Positions 46,782 to 58,548 of a DNA stretch of 64,000 nt are shown here, in pieces; position 1 is the stretch's first letter, and the number at the start of each line of letters is the position of its first letter. The DNA is from Leptodontidium sp. MPI-SDFR-AT-0119 (lineage: Eukaryota; Ascomycota; Leotiomycetes; Helotiales; Leptodontidiaceae). The translations under genes and the position numbers were made by a program. The stretch is taken from contig JAHLEZ010000015.1 in assembly GCA_020726505.1 (NCBI GenBank), positions 1,054,001-1,118,000 on the forward strand. The letters run 5' to 3'. The notes beneath the pieces are model-generated. The model was given only the letters and a program-made list of their open reading frames with translations. It ran no database searches and had not been told where the DNA came from.

Positions 46782-47503
46782 GCGACCAGAAAAGTTAGGA
46801 ACCGCCGAACAAATTGTGGAACTCTTGTGTAGAATTGCTGCTTTCACTAAAAGGTGACGGCCTATTTCAAGGAAGTCTTTGATGAAACAAGTGCCTAATT
46901 TCATTTGTGACTTTGAACTTATCGTTCTATTTCTATGCGTCTTAGAGACGAAACAATGCTGCCAGTATCCGAGTGTTGGCAAAAAGTGGGTGCGACGCGC
47001 CATTGTGGGTGGTAGAAATTCCAGCATGCAAAATAACCTATGTCGAATTCTGGACAGCTCCCAAGTCTTTATATATCACTCCTATTACCTTTCTCTTAAC
47101 TTAAGTCCTTGTCGCCGTCGCAACTAATGAGGGATGCTAAAATGTTTAGCTGGAGTTATGGCCTGTTGACTCGGGATGTCGCTTAGCTAGCTCCATCCAC
47201 CCTCCTGGTCCCTTCTAGCACCTAATAGAAGCACTCGAGGTCCGCTTGCGGTGAATGATCCTGATTAACCAGGCTTCATTCGATCAAGTTTAACCACTAG
47301 TTTACTTGCTAGCTTCAATTGGTGCTTTTCTTTCCTCGAGCGACTTCCATAAAAGTCTGCACGTCCCGAACCACAATTGTTTATTTACTCTCGAGATCGC
47401 GTCACCTACTACCAAAACAATCAAACCTTTTGCACCACGTACGTATCTACATACCTCAAATACAATCACTCACAGTCAGTACCTCCTTGATCAGGATTCG
47501 AGA
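46782..47503. other. Intergenic, no gene seen
   Basis: 3' flank of the secreted-protein gene and promoter of the second 2EXR gene. A short open frame upstream at 47306 runs in frame into the 2EXR gene, but it is preceded by promoter-like sequence. I place the start at the ATG at 47504. Confidence 0.45.
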
Positions 47504-49879
47504 ATGGCGCGCACAAACCCTCCCGTTGGACTTGAGGATCCGTTCACAGGACCTCCAGCCGCCTCATCACTCCCCCGCCCAGCTCCCACCCACCATGCCG
47601 CACCCATGAACGCGCTTGGTCGAACACAGTCGTCGCGTTTGAACAGTTCGAAGACTCGAAAGAGTACTGTTGTAGAGGGCAAGATGGCTTCTACCCACCC
47701 TGCCTCTCGAACCACCTCACCTTCCGATGGACTCGAGGGCCCTTTCACTGGATCTCCAGCTGTCTCAATGCCTTCCCGCCGGTCTTCTACTCACCCTGTC
47801 CCACAGCAAATAATGGGTGCCTTCAGTCAAGCATCGGCTCCGCGTGTAAATAGTTCAAAGATTCAACAGAGCAACGTTGAAGACAACAAGGCTGTTCACT
47901 CTTTTGTTCAAACCGCCTCACCTGCTGCTGGACTGGATGACCCTTTCACTGAACCAACAGCTGCATCTACTTCCTCTCACCAATCCACCGCTCACATTGT
48001 CACGCAGCAAGGCATAATCACGTTCAACCAAGTCCTGGCTTCTCATTTGAAACAGCCCAAGACTAGCCAGAGCAGTGGTGCAGACAGCAACGATGCTTCC
48101 GCTCACCTTCCCCAACTGAGCAGGTTCACAATGCGTTCAAACCTCCCAGTATCCTCAATCATCTCCGCAATGAATAGGCTTGACCAGCAGAGAAGCTTGC
48201 CTGAAAATTTAATGGACTCACGGCACCTATCCATTCGGTCCAATGTAGGACAAAGCTCCATTCCAACCAGCATGTCGGCCTCTGCTGGTCTTGCTAGTCA
48301 ACAAGCTGGACAACAAAGCTTGATAACAGCTTCTCAGATGGTTTCTTCCTCCTCAACCAGCGTCCTGCCACAGCAAGTCGCTAACCCTGCCCCTCTTGAT
48401 GTTTCGATTCGTCCAGCAGTGCAGCAGCAGACCACTGCCACGATCAATGCTGCCATGGCGACTATTGCTCGCTCAAGCCCATTGTTTGTAGCTCCAGTCC
48501 CTGCAGTCCACCAGTTGCCTGCACAAGCACTCCCGCGCCCTTTCTTGACCACATTCGCTTCATTCCCAAGACTTCCAACGGAGTTGCAGCAAGAAATCGT
48601 GAGTCATCAGTGTTCCCTCGAAGTCCTCCAGCAGTACATGCAACTACTGATAATCCATTTAGTGGTCTGTTGCAATTGCCGTCCAATACTACATGGAAAA
48701 GAGATTCTTGCGGGTTGCGCCTGACTCCGAGTCCCTCGAGCGAAACGACAATGATTCTGAGGTTGCCCAAATCCAGATCATCTCTGACATTCATCGTCGC
48801 CCACGTCTCGTCCCTAGCTTGTTGCACGCATGCCATTACTCCCGAAAGGAGGCCATCAAGGGCTACGAACTCTGGGGTTGTGCCGATCCAGTCACCTATG
48901 AGGCCAATAGTGCCAAGGTATATGTGAAGGTGGACATTGATTCTTTCTTCTTTGGTGATGCCGATCTGGTAAGTAATAATGAAGCTTCAGCGCATGGGAG
49001 CTCACCTCGTCTCTCCAGAATCCTTTTCGTTCTCCATACCAGAGCTAACACAGACAGGGTGATTTCTGGGCCCTCCACACCTTCATCAATGAGAGTGAGC
49101 CCGATGACGCCACGGCCGACGACACTGCCCGAACCAAGTTCATTGAGCAGATTGGATTGATCAAGCACTTTACGTTTGACAATGAGCTCTGGAATCAGCG
49201 TAGGTTTCCACGTGTCCCCATTCAAACCTGTCACTTACCAAAGGCCATCCCGGAACCACCAATACTGACCTCAACACAGTTCTTGAGTACGAGGCTTTGT
49301 GGCTCGCAAACCTTGACTCTTGCAATCAACTCACAGTGGCTATTCGGAACCCTAACCACGAGCAGCTCGACAAGGATTTTGCGCTCTCCTTCATGAAGAC
49401 CATCGTTCCAAACACGTTCAGAGAAGAATCTGCTCGTGTCATTTTGGTGAGTCTCCCTTCCGTTTTCCATACTTCAAATGTGCCAAAGAGTTATCCAAGG
49501 CCACTTACTAACTGATATCTTCAGGTTGTGACCCGCCGTGCCCTTGCCGCGTCAGCACGCGATCTACGTGACTTGAACTGGCCAGAAAACGGAAACCTGG
49601 AACTCAACGTCAAGTCTCTAGCCATGGGCACCAGCATTGGAAACACTCCGGAAGATGAGACACATCTCGAAGATGTTTTGATGTAAGATATCATCTCCTC
49701 AAATTAAACCTCAAACTAATAGTTCCAGCGAGGGCAACCGAGCCGGCATTGTTACCGACCAGTATCTCGAGGCTCGTTTGGCCATGATGAACCATCGAGC
49801 TCCCCCACCAGCTGCTCCACCCGCCCCAGCACCTGCTCCAGCACCTGCTGAAGCACCGGTTACCGCTCCAGTTGTCTGA
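47504..49879 (+). CDS. 2EXR-domain protein with three degenerate N-terminal repeats, 672 residues
   Basis: Six exons: 47504-48598, 48663-48968, 49058-49199, 49280-49446, 49525-49682 and 49729-49879, with consistent frames. The first 345 residues are Ser/Gln/Ala/Pro-rich. They carry three imperfect repeats of about 65 residues marked by GLEDPFTGPPAAS, GLEGPFTGSPAVS and GLDDPFTEPTAAS. The 2EXR motif begins near residue 349 (FASFPRLPTELQQEI) and continues after intron 1 with WSVAIAVQYYMEKRFLRV; the intron sits inside the motif. Downstream blocks include RPRLVPSLLHACHYSRKEAI and TFDNELWNQ. The C-terminus is a Pro/Ala run. The start at 47504 (GAGAATGG context) is preferred over an upstream in-frame ATG at 47306 that would read through promoter-like sequence. 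2EXR proteins are fungus-specific and uncharacterised. A second member lies at 18807-20699. Confidence 0.82.
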
Positions 49880-50649
49880 GTTCTTCGGGAATTTGGTCTC
49901 TGTACACGACATACATAGCTCAGCTCTCGACGTTGACCATGTGTTATTATGGAGCCAGAATATTGTGAGGGTTGAGAGATGTAGTGATAGCGCGACACCT
50001 TGTTGGAGTTTCTTCCTTTGATGATGTGAGAGGTATTATATGGTATTTGTAGGCATATGTTGGAGTCAGGACAGAATCTTCTTTGAACGAGTATTGGTGG
50101 ACATGATGGATGAGTTGTGGATTTAATTTTCACAAAATAGGCGAACTGATTGGGCGAGAGACAAAAAGTGGTGTGTTTTGCTTATAAGATTACTTCAAAG
50201 GCTGGAATAAAACTCTTGAGGAATGAACTCTCAATGGAGTGGTGCTTGAATTGGAAAGTGCAACTGCTCGTGGTGAATACAAAAAGTGACTCTAATTTCT
50301 TCTTCGAGAAGTGGCGGGGAAGGTTTACTGTATATAATCTCGAATATGCATAACTTTTGATAATTTTTTCATTTATTTTATTTTAAATGCTCCATTCTTT
50401 CCCGACACAATATTATTTTGAAACGAATGGTGTCTGGGAATGTATCTTGTTTAATTGCATTTGCGCCGCGAGAGTGCTTTGGTGAGAATTACCCCGATCG
50501 ATGATGACCAATCTCTTGATTTCTCAGCAACCAAAATAAGCCCATCAGCCTCAATTCATGACAACATTGCGTGAAGGACTTGGGAGATGTTGACTTGTTA
50601 TTTTGCTGCAGGGAAAAGTCGTCAATTATAATCAGTGGTGACAGAAGTC
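49880..50649. other. Intergenic, no gene seen
   Basis: 3' flank of the 2EXR gene and promoter of the bZIP-like gene. The stretch near 50340-50420 is AT-rich. No coding frame is supported. Confidence 0.5.
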
Positions 50650-52601
50650 ATGGATTCATCAAGTCCAGCTCGATCGAGGTCAAAACTTGGAGGTGGTGGG
50701 CCTGACACAGAACATACACGAAGGAAGAAAACACGAGGGCGACCGTTGAAGAACGCAGGCAGTTCAAACGTGCCAGAGGTTTGTTATCTCCTAAAATTCC
50801 ACGCAAATATCATCCCCGCCATCCATCTATATTCTGTTAGCCTTCACAGCCTGTGCAGTATTTTTGACGACTCGAAGAAGCCAGATATCTAGTCTCGAAC
50901 TCTCATGTACCCGGTGTTAATGACTTAGTAGGAACGGAGAGCACAGATCAGAAGAGCTCAAGAAGCATTTAGACTCCGGAAGTTAGCTGCAACACGATCT
51001 TTAGAGGATAAAATTGAGTCTCTACAGGCCTGCGTGCGAGATATGAGTACCATCTTCCTCGAATTGAGCGACTCCATGATCCAATCAGACGTCTTACACC
51101 AAGACCCTGCAATTGGGCAGAACTTGATCTCAGCAACATCAAAATTCATCAGCTTGGCAAAGACTGCGGTCGATGATTTGGAGGACACTGCCGATGTGGC
51201 CTCTGAAGAAATTATTAAGGCGTCAGACCGAGAAACAGCACACTCTCAGCCACAGCCACCCTCTATGACTTCTCCAAGGCTGTTAAATAAACAACGACCA
51301 GCTTCGACGTTTCCAGCAGCAGATTTTTCAGTCCCAGAAGACTTCAATCCTGTTCCAGAGACGCTCTTGAAAAAAGAGATCTTTGGAAATGGCTGGTTCG
51401 GCTTGCAGCCTGAGATCCTCTCCAAATTATCAACTACAAATGCTACCGATATGAGCAGACTAGACAGTTCTTTTAGTGTGACGCTTCTCCAGACAACTCT
51501 CAGTATCGCGTACGAGTGTCTGATGTAAGTATTGGGGACCTCAAAATCATGTCTGCTCTTGAGATATGCCTCATCCCACCTCCAAATATCCTGATGAGGC
51601 AGTTACTGACTTTTGCGTTCCTTAGGGACACCACTGGCACATACTATCCTATAACAAAAGACATGTATCAATTTGCGCTCCTATATCACAGCAGGGAAGA
51701 GTAAGCAATGCATCATTGTCTGGAATGCGTAAACAGCTTGCTAAGCAACCCCATTTCAGACTGCTATTCAATCTTCGATGGTTCCTTGGCCCCGGACTCC
51801 CGACATTGCGAGCCCTTGGACGTGCTGTATTTGGGTACAATTCTTCCTTGTCAATGCAATACCTGAACGCGGTCAGTTCAGGTATGGAACCAAAGATTTT
51901 GAATCCTCTGGTCGACGCATTAGCACTCGTCGAAGCACAGAAGAAGTTTCCAATTGTCCAGTATCTGAATGCATTTGATGTCGAGGATTACATTATCAGC
52001 AAAGGAGCATTTCATATCGACCGAGATGTCATTTGCTTGAGGGTGTCGGAAGACGATCGATTCAGCCAGGCGAAGTCAGGTAGCCCAACCCAGTACTACA
52101 ATTCCACCCGAACAGAGTATCCGGATGAAACCTCGAGCTATGCACCAAGGCTGGCTGAGAATCCAATTTCTAGCAGTAGAGTCTCGTCGACTAGTATGCC
52201 GACAGAACAACCTCCAAGTGGTTCTTGGAGCGATATATTTGGTTTCGACGGCATGCAACAAGAAAATTATTGTGTGGATCCAAGCACAGACTCCATTACC
52301 CAGACTCCCCCTATAGAGAACAAAGTGCGCACTCTCAGTGTTCCAGTATTGTTGCAGAGCTTGGCGAAGAGGGCATTGTAAGTACCCATGATACAGCCTT
52401 CTCTCAACTTTCCGTGTTGTACCAAGAGCGTTTCCTATGCTTCGATTCCCAAAGCTTGTATCCCGAAATTTTGATATCTGAAGGCATCACTACCAAACCG
52501 TTGCTAACTTCTCAATCAGGTGTCTCGGTACGGGGCCTGGCTATCCAAGCAGAGCAGTGGACCTAGCTATTGATATTTCTACCGTTGGATATTCCTCTTG
52601 A
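50650..52601 (+). CDS. bZIP-like transcription factor, 498 residues
   Basis: Five exons: 50650-50778, 50932-51524, 51626-51700, 51760-52377 and 52520-52601, in frame throughout. The N-terminus has a basic RRKKTRGRPLKNAG segment. After intron 1 comes EERRAQIRRAQEAFRLRKLA, a bZIP basic region in which NxxxQxxFRxR is represented by AQEAFRLRK, then a short heptad stretch (SLEDKIESLQACVRDMSTIF). The rest is typical of fungal bZIP relatives: an acidic helical part, EIFGNGWFGLQPEIL, WFLGPGLPTLRALGRAVFG and VEDYIISKGAFHIDRDVICL. Several SP/TP sites occur near the C-terminus. Such proteins bind DNA as dimers and control stress or secondary metabolism. The basic region lacks the usual Asn, so DNA specificity may differ. 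The MFS transporter starts 750 nt downstream on the same strand and could be a target, which is inference. Confidence 0.82.
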
Positions 52602-53349
52602 TGATGAAATAGCCAAAGTGGAGTGTCGGAATTGATCCTGCCTCAACTCTTGAGGAGTGGTGGGGCAGAAAATTAAGATCTGGCGTTGATTCGATCCTTG
52701 GCTTTGGATGTATGATTACTTTTGATTAGCATAGTTTCCAAAGTTTCTATTCATCGTCTGGTCTCCGCGGTGATTACAGGGTTGGCGTCCGCCGTTGCTC
52801 CACCGTAGATGTCATTCTTGGTAAGAAAAGATGTCGTATCCCATGGAAATAACTCAGAGTCAAAACTTTGTCGTACAAAAACTTTGTGGTGAGCCGTTGT
52901 TCGGCCGTACCCAGCATTAAGAAATGAAGAAGAAAAGTATTTCCCAAGCGGGAATGCAACGAGCCTTCCGGCTTACTTATAAGCGGAGCATATCAACAGC
53001 ATCCTTTCGATTACTATACATCCATCCTGTGTGCCTCGACATAGACCAAGCTTTTCCCGGTGGGATTTATCATCTTTCCGACCAATCGCCTTGAAAACCT
53101 CAAGACCTTCAGTCGAAAACAGTCAAAGGACCTTGAGGCTTTATCAGCAAAGTCACAATTGAGTTTCGGTACTTCAAGTCTTCAATTACAAACCAATTGC
53201 ACATGTGAAAGGTTCTTTTCTGATAAGATGGAGTGATATACTTGACAAGGAGTTTGCTTGATCTCTTGATTTTCCCACTCGACGCTCTCCTGGCGGGCAT
53301 CTACCAATTTCTCAAAGTTCCAACGCCTCTATCTCATTATCTAACCAAA
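52602..53349. promoter_or_regulatory. Promoter and leader of the MFS transporter, with a two-codon upstream ORF
   Basis: No gene is seen in these 748 nt. At 53228 lies ATG GAG TGA, a minimal upstream ORF 122 nt before the chosen transporter start. If the transcript begins before it, this uORF could reduce translation; transcript data are lacking. The transporter frame stays open upstream of its ATG but contains no other ATG. Confidence 0.35.
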
Positions 53350-55693
53350 ATGTACGACATTATACGCGATTCTAGCTTCGGCCTTGGAGTTCGATTCCTC
53401 ACCAATAACAGATATTTCTTGCACCCGGACGAGAAACCTGGTTTTGAGTTACCTTCACCTACGCTTGAAGACGACGAGAAAACAGCAGCATCCGACTCGG
53501 AAGGTGCAACGGATCTCGACTTAGATGGGAACGGCGAAGTCAGGGGCGAAGATGTTGAGAATCCCCCTATTTCAAGTGGGGATGGCCACGATGGACATGT
53601 ACTAGCTGCAACTGTTAGCAGACCGATTCACCCGGTCCTAACCTCGAGTGGGATAACGTTGATTGATTGGTATTCAACGGGCGAGTTTGCCATCACTGTA
53701 GTATGACATGAATTAGACTGACGAAGTTAGACGATCCTGAAAATCCTCAGAATTGGTCATCTGGCAAGAAGATCTATATTTCCCTACTTCTTTCGTGAGT
53801 CGAAATAGGTGATCCACCACAACATGGAAACGCAGTTGTCTGACTGTTGCTAGGATCTATACTTTTGCGGTTTATATCGGTTCGTCTATATACACGCCAG
53901 GGATGGGACAGATAGAAGAAAGATTTGGGGTTGGTCCTACTGCATCCGCGCTTGGGATGAGTCTTTATGTTCTTGCATATGGAATTGGTCCTATGCTGTG
54001 GGCTCCACTCAGCGAGTGAGTTCTCCGACTTCAAAATGGGCGTCACGAGGAGAATTGTTTACTAACCATGCAGAATGCCCGCTATTGGAAAGAACCCACC
54101 TTACGTTGCAACGTTTGCAATATTCGTCATCTTGACTGTTCCCACGGCACTTACTGATAGTTTTGCTGGGCTTTTGGTGTTGAGATTCCTGTTAGGATTT
54201 TTTGGTAAGTGTTCAAAGTACCTCTGGCAGCTCTTTTGCTAACATGTTAGGCTCGCCTTGTCTTGCAACTTGCGGTGCTTCTTTCCAGGACCTGGTAAGC
54301 AAGATTTTATTAGAATATTCTGGGGACATTATGGAGGCCATGACTTCGGTTACGAGAAATCCGAGAGCCAACCATAATATCATTACGAGGCGACACAGAT
54401 AGATGGAAGAGCCTGCTGACTTCGTATAGTTTCCACTGATCAAAATTCCATATCTCATGGTTCTCTGGGCCGGCTCAGGTCTGTCTATCCCAATAAGCCA
54501 ACCTCCCAGTTCCTGACTCCTGTGCAGCTACCCTAGGACCGGCTTTGGGGCCAGTTATTGCCGGATACTCCGTCCAAGCAGAGAATTGGAGGTGGTCTCA
54601 ATGGGAAATGCTGTGGCTATCGGGCCCGATCTTCATATTTATGTTTCTCACGCTCCCCGAGACATCAGCCGCAACAATCCTGTATCAGCGAGCACATCGT
54701 ATTCGGAAGGTCTTGAATCGTGCGGACCTGAAGTCACAGTCAGAGATTGATCAAGCGCACATGGATGTCAAACAGGTCGCTTTTGACGCCTTAGTCAGTA
54801 AGTACACACTCTCAAAGTCTCTTACACTGGCGCATCCCGACGCTGACTGCTATCAGAACCCTGGGAGATCAATGCCCTTGATCCCGCAGTTCTGTTCTCA
54901 ACTGTTTACAGTAAGTAATGTACATCCGCGGTGCATCTTTGATTCTATTGATCACGCTCCAGCTTCGCTCCTGTACGGAATTTTCTATTCCTTCTTCGAG
55001 TCAACCCCACAGGTCTTTCCAAAAATCTACCATTTCAGCCTGGGAGCATCCGGTCTTCCTTACCTTTCCGCAACAGTTGCAATCCTTGTCATCTCTCCCA
55101 TCTACATGGGCTACTGGTACTTCTTCGTCGAACGACCTCTTGCTGTAAAGGGATTGGGACCACCGGAAGACAGGTTGAAGGTCGGACTTGTAGGCAGTGT
55201 CATTATCCCAAGTGGACTTTTCCTTTATGGCAAGTAGATCAGCTACCGATTTCGGAGACAGAAATCTAACGTTCTACTGTAGCTTGGACATCCAGAGCGT
55301 CCGTCCACTGGATCGCACCCATCATCGGCCTCGGGTTAACCGTCGGTGGCACATTTCTAATCATCCAGAGCATCTTCCTCTACCTACCATTTACCTATCC
55401 CAAGCACGCAGCTTCGCTTTTCGCGGCGAATGACTTTGCCAGGTCTTCCGTGGCGGCAGGTGCAGTTCTCTTCTCCAGGCCTTTGTTTATTAATCTTGGC
55501 ATCGGTCCAGGTTAGCATTCCCATTTTGCTACTTCCCGTGTTTCTCACCGCTCGTGAAATTTTTGGATGGCAACGCTGATGTAAAATAGGAGTAAGCTTG
55601 CTTGGGGGATTGACCATTGTCTGTGCTGTCCTGCTGCTCCTGTTGTACAGATACGGGTCTGTGTTGCGAGCGAGGAGTCGCTTTGCTGGATAA
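53350..55693 (+). CDS. MFS drug/polyamine transporter (DHA1, Tpo1/Flu1-like), 567 residues
   Basis: Eleven exons: 53350-53680, 53731-53794, 53854-54015, 54074-54204, 54251-54294, 54430-54478, 54528-54797, 54857-54910, 54963-55229, 55283-55510 and 55590-55693. Introns 1 (53681-53730, GCGAGT) and 9 (55230-55282, GCAAGT) appear to be GC-AG. No GT near either keeps the conserved frame (WYSTDDPENPQNWSS; FLYAWTSRASVHWIAP). The start gives MYDIIRDSSFGLGVRFLTNN, usual for this subfamily. An acidic cytoplasmic tail is followed by twelve expected membrane segments, with GPMLWAPLSE, LGPALGPVIAGY and the central loop with IKPWEINAL-type sequence. LFLYAWTSRASVHWIAPIIG and FNDFARSS-like ANDFARSSVAAGAVLF lie late. 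Such antiporters export polyamines, drugs or toxins; the substrate here is unknown. Confidence 0.87.
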
Positions 55694-57329
55694 TGCTTTC
55701 ACATAGGAAAATAGAGTGCAAATTTTGGGTTGCTTTCCTGATTTGGATTATTTAGAATAGATATAGACATGAGCAAGATAAAAGGGGATTAAAAGGGGGA
55801 TGAACCATACCGGATCCCAATTTCGTAGACTTCAAGCAATAATAATTTGAGAAATAAGGAGGGCATAGATTTTCCACTAGGCACTCGATATCGTGATGAC
55901 AATTTCTGATATTATATCACCAGCTCACACACAGTTCAATTATTATCCCCCCGGTTTTCTCTCAAGCCACAATTCTGCGACATGCAACAGAGTTACAAAA
56001 CGTGGAGAAGATTTGACGTGTAGGTGTGACTGCGCCAGGAAAGTGGAGCCCCATCGGAACCCCTTTCTTTTTGCAACTTTCCTCGCTTACCAAACTCGTC
56101 AAATCAACATGGGATGGCAAGAGGCTTCGATCGTTAAGTGCTTCGAATTTCTTGTCGCCAGCCACTACAGCAAATCGAAGAAATTGCCAAATATGTTTTT
56201 TTTTTATAGATTTATTGCAGAGTTTGTCATCTCTAGTCATTGTGACTGGCACTTTAGGGAGTTAAGAAATACCGAGTCATCCCCTTCCATGCTGACCTTT
56301 CCGTAGTACCCGTTGATGACTTAGCTGACTTGAGGACGGCTAGTGATGTAAACAGAAAATATTATTTTGTGTTGTTTCCCACAAAATGGATTTATGACTG
56401 CTTGTTTCATGGTCATCATTGTAGTGTCCTCTCAACTCAACCCGTGATGACGTAGCCTTCCGAAGTTTGCGAGCAAGGGTAAGCATTTGAAACAACCGGC
56501 AACTAAAACAAACTTTTTGGTGTCAATTTTTCATTAAAAAGTTACACTGCAACAAAATCGGAAGTCGAGAAGGCAGTGTAAGTGTTTGTGGAACTTCAAC
56601 ATCCGTGGACTCGGGTGCGGGAGCGAGCATATGATTACACTGGAAATCAAAATGAGAAACTCTCAACCCTCTCACTACTGGAACTGCAAAACCACCACCA
56701 ACAACACCAACACAATTTTTAAGAAGTCTTAGACCAAACCCACCGGAAAGGATTAAACTCGGGATTTCCAGCTCGGGGTGTTCGGAATGGAGGAGTGGTT
56801 GATACACGTGATTCATAATCATCCTGGTGCATGCTAAATGACAAAGGAAGCTAATGACACATCGTCTCCCGACCTCCCTCGGCTCTTATATAATAGCAAC
56901 CTCCTCCCATGGATTCCATTGGCTCGACTCAATTTAAAGACAAAAAGAAGCATTTTGGTTGGTTGGATCAAGGCGGGTGGTTAGGTCACGAAATTGGTGC
57001 GAGATGCTACTGTTGGAGCTACCCCGGATTTCGACTCCGGGAGGGAGTGGGCAATGCTGATGGCATGGAATTTCTTCGCTGTACCTGAGCAGGGTGACTG
57101 TGCTTCGTACTACTTTGGTCCGGAGATGCTCAATCCTTCTGTCATTGTTGCGTCAACTTGCGTGCGTTATTTCCAAACATTTCGGGTTTAATGAAGATCG
57201 AGTTTTCTTACTTAGCCATGAGTATGGCTCATTTTCTTCCTTTGGCTTGCGTTTCTTTTTTGTTACATTTTGCAATATCTAGGAATACCTTATTTTGACC
57301 TGAGGTGAAGTCACTTCAAACTCAATTCA
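55694..57329. other. Intergenic, 1.6 kb, no gene seen
   Basis: 3' flank of the MFS gene and promoter of the HPP gene. Open frames at 55893-56306, 56523-56822 and 56994-57282 show no domain, no splice continuity and no coding bias. A poly-T tract lies near 56195. Confidence 0.45.
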
Positions 57330-58306
57330 ATGAAGGGTCTCTTTTCCTATAATTTCGATGTCGACAGGTACATCAACCGCATCATACCTCGCTCGCGACT
57401 CTACCTCCTCCCCAAACCTATATCGTGGTTCTTAGGACACAGGGAGACACCGCCAAAGCAGATCGGGAACGTCGTCACCTGGTTCTGGGCCTTCATCGGG
57501 GCCTTTTGCGGCATCTTGGTTATTGAAGCGGTATTCCAGACCGAGAGGTTGAAGTCTGATGGAGCTCCCATAATAATTGCTAGTCTGGTATGCCTCCAAA
57601 TTCATGCCCCATGTCCATGTCTTAGAAATCTTGCTGACACTCGCTTTACCAGGGAGCCGCCGCAATTCTAGAATACAACACCATCGATTCCCCACTATCC
57701 CAACCCCGGAATGCTCTCCTCGGACAGGTTTTCTCCTCCGTGATTGGAGTCGGTATCACGAAACTCTTCAAGCTGAATCCTGACTTTGAAAACCTTCGCT
57801 GGGTCGCAGGTGCTTTGTCTGTGGGTCTGGCTTCAGCCGCGATGGGAATCACAAAGACCATCCATCCCCCAGCTGGCGCAACAGCTTTACTCGCCTCCAC
57901 GTCGCCTGAAATTGAGAAGATTGGGTGGATGCTGGTACCTCTGATTATCCTCGGGACCACATTGATGATAGCGGTGGCTTGCGTCATCAATAATATTCAG
58001 CGGACGTTTCCGATGTATTGGTGGACTCCGGTCGATATGAACAGACCTAAGAAAGGGGACGTCGAGAAGCTGGGTGAGAAGAATGGGAATGAGGCTGAAA
58101 CGTCGAGTTTTGATGACTATGTCGAGGGAATTGATGGTCGGATTGTCATCGATGGGGAGCATATCGTTATACCCAGGTGGTTATCACTGGATGCCGAAGA
58201 GAGGTTAATGCTGGAAGTTCTTCGTTCTAAGTTGAGGGAAGGGGAGGCGTTGGAGAGTACGGCGACGAGGGATACTAGCCGGACTCAAATTAATGACTCG
58301 TCATGA
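57330..58306 (+). CDS. HPP family integral membrane protein, 303 residues
   Basis: Two exons: 57330-57587 and 57653-58306, joined in phase 0 by a 65-nt intron. The N-terminus (DVDRYINRIIPRSRLYLLPK) is cytoplasmic. A hydrophobic segment at VVTWFWAFIGAFCGILVIEA is followed by GAPIIIASLGAAAILEYNTI and SPLSQPRNALLGQVFSSVIG. The signature KTIHPPAGATALLA carries the HPP motif that names the family, followed by a last hydrophobic segment (WMLVPLIILGTTLMIAVACV). A charged tail follows (about residues 225-303). HPP proteins occur in bacteria, plants and fungi. Plant and cyanobacterial members have been linked to nitrite transport, but the role in fungi is not established. The gene lies downstream of the MFS gene on the same strand and converges on the small gene at 58549. 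Confidence 0.92.
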
Positions 58307-58548
58307 TACTAATGTCATTTCTATCATATATGATATTTCTTCTGTCTAATGACGGCACCTGCTTTATGCTGTTCACTATTAAAGGAGAGCATTTTTCAAG
58401 ATGAATGCTTCGTGATCCGGGTGGATACCTAGCTATGCTGACGCTGATATAAGCGATATCTGTAGTAAAGCTCGAACCAAGAAACCCACGAGCGCAACCA
58501 AGTAGCAAAACCACGGGACGCAAAAGCAACGTATTACGGGCCGACGTA

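Noticed and set aside
53233..53349. In-frame hydrophobic N-terminal extension of the MFS protein
   Set aside because: There is no ATG in this frame (it would start at GTG), and relatives start at the MxDIxRDSxxG motif, so 53350 is the better start.
56523..57282. Several 60-99-codon frames upstream of the HPP gene
   Set aside because: They overlap on both strands, lack domains and cannot be spliced to each other or to the HPP gene in frame.
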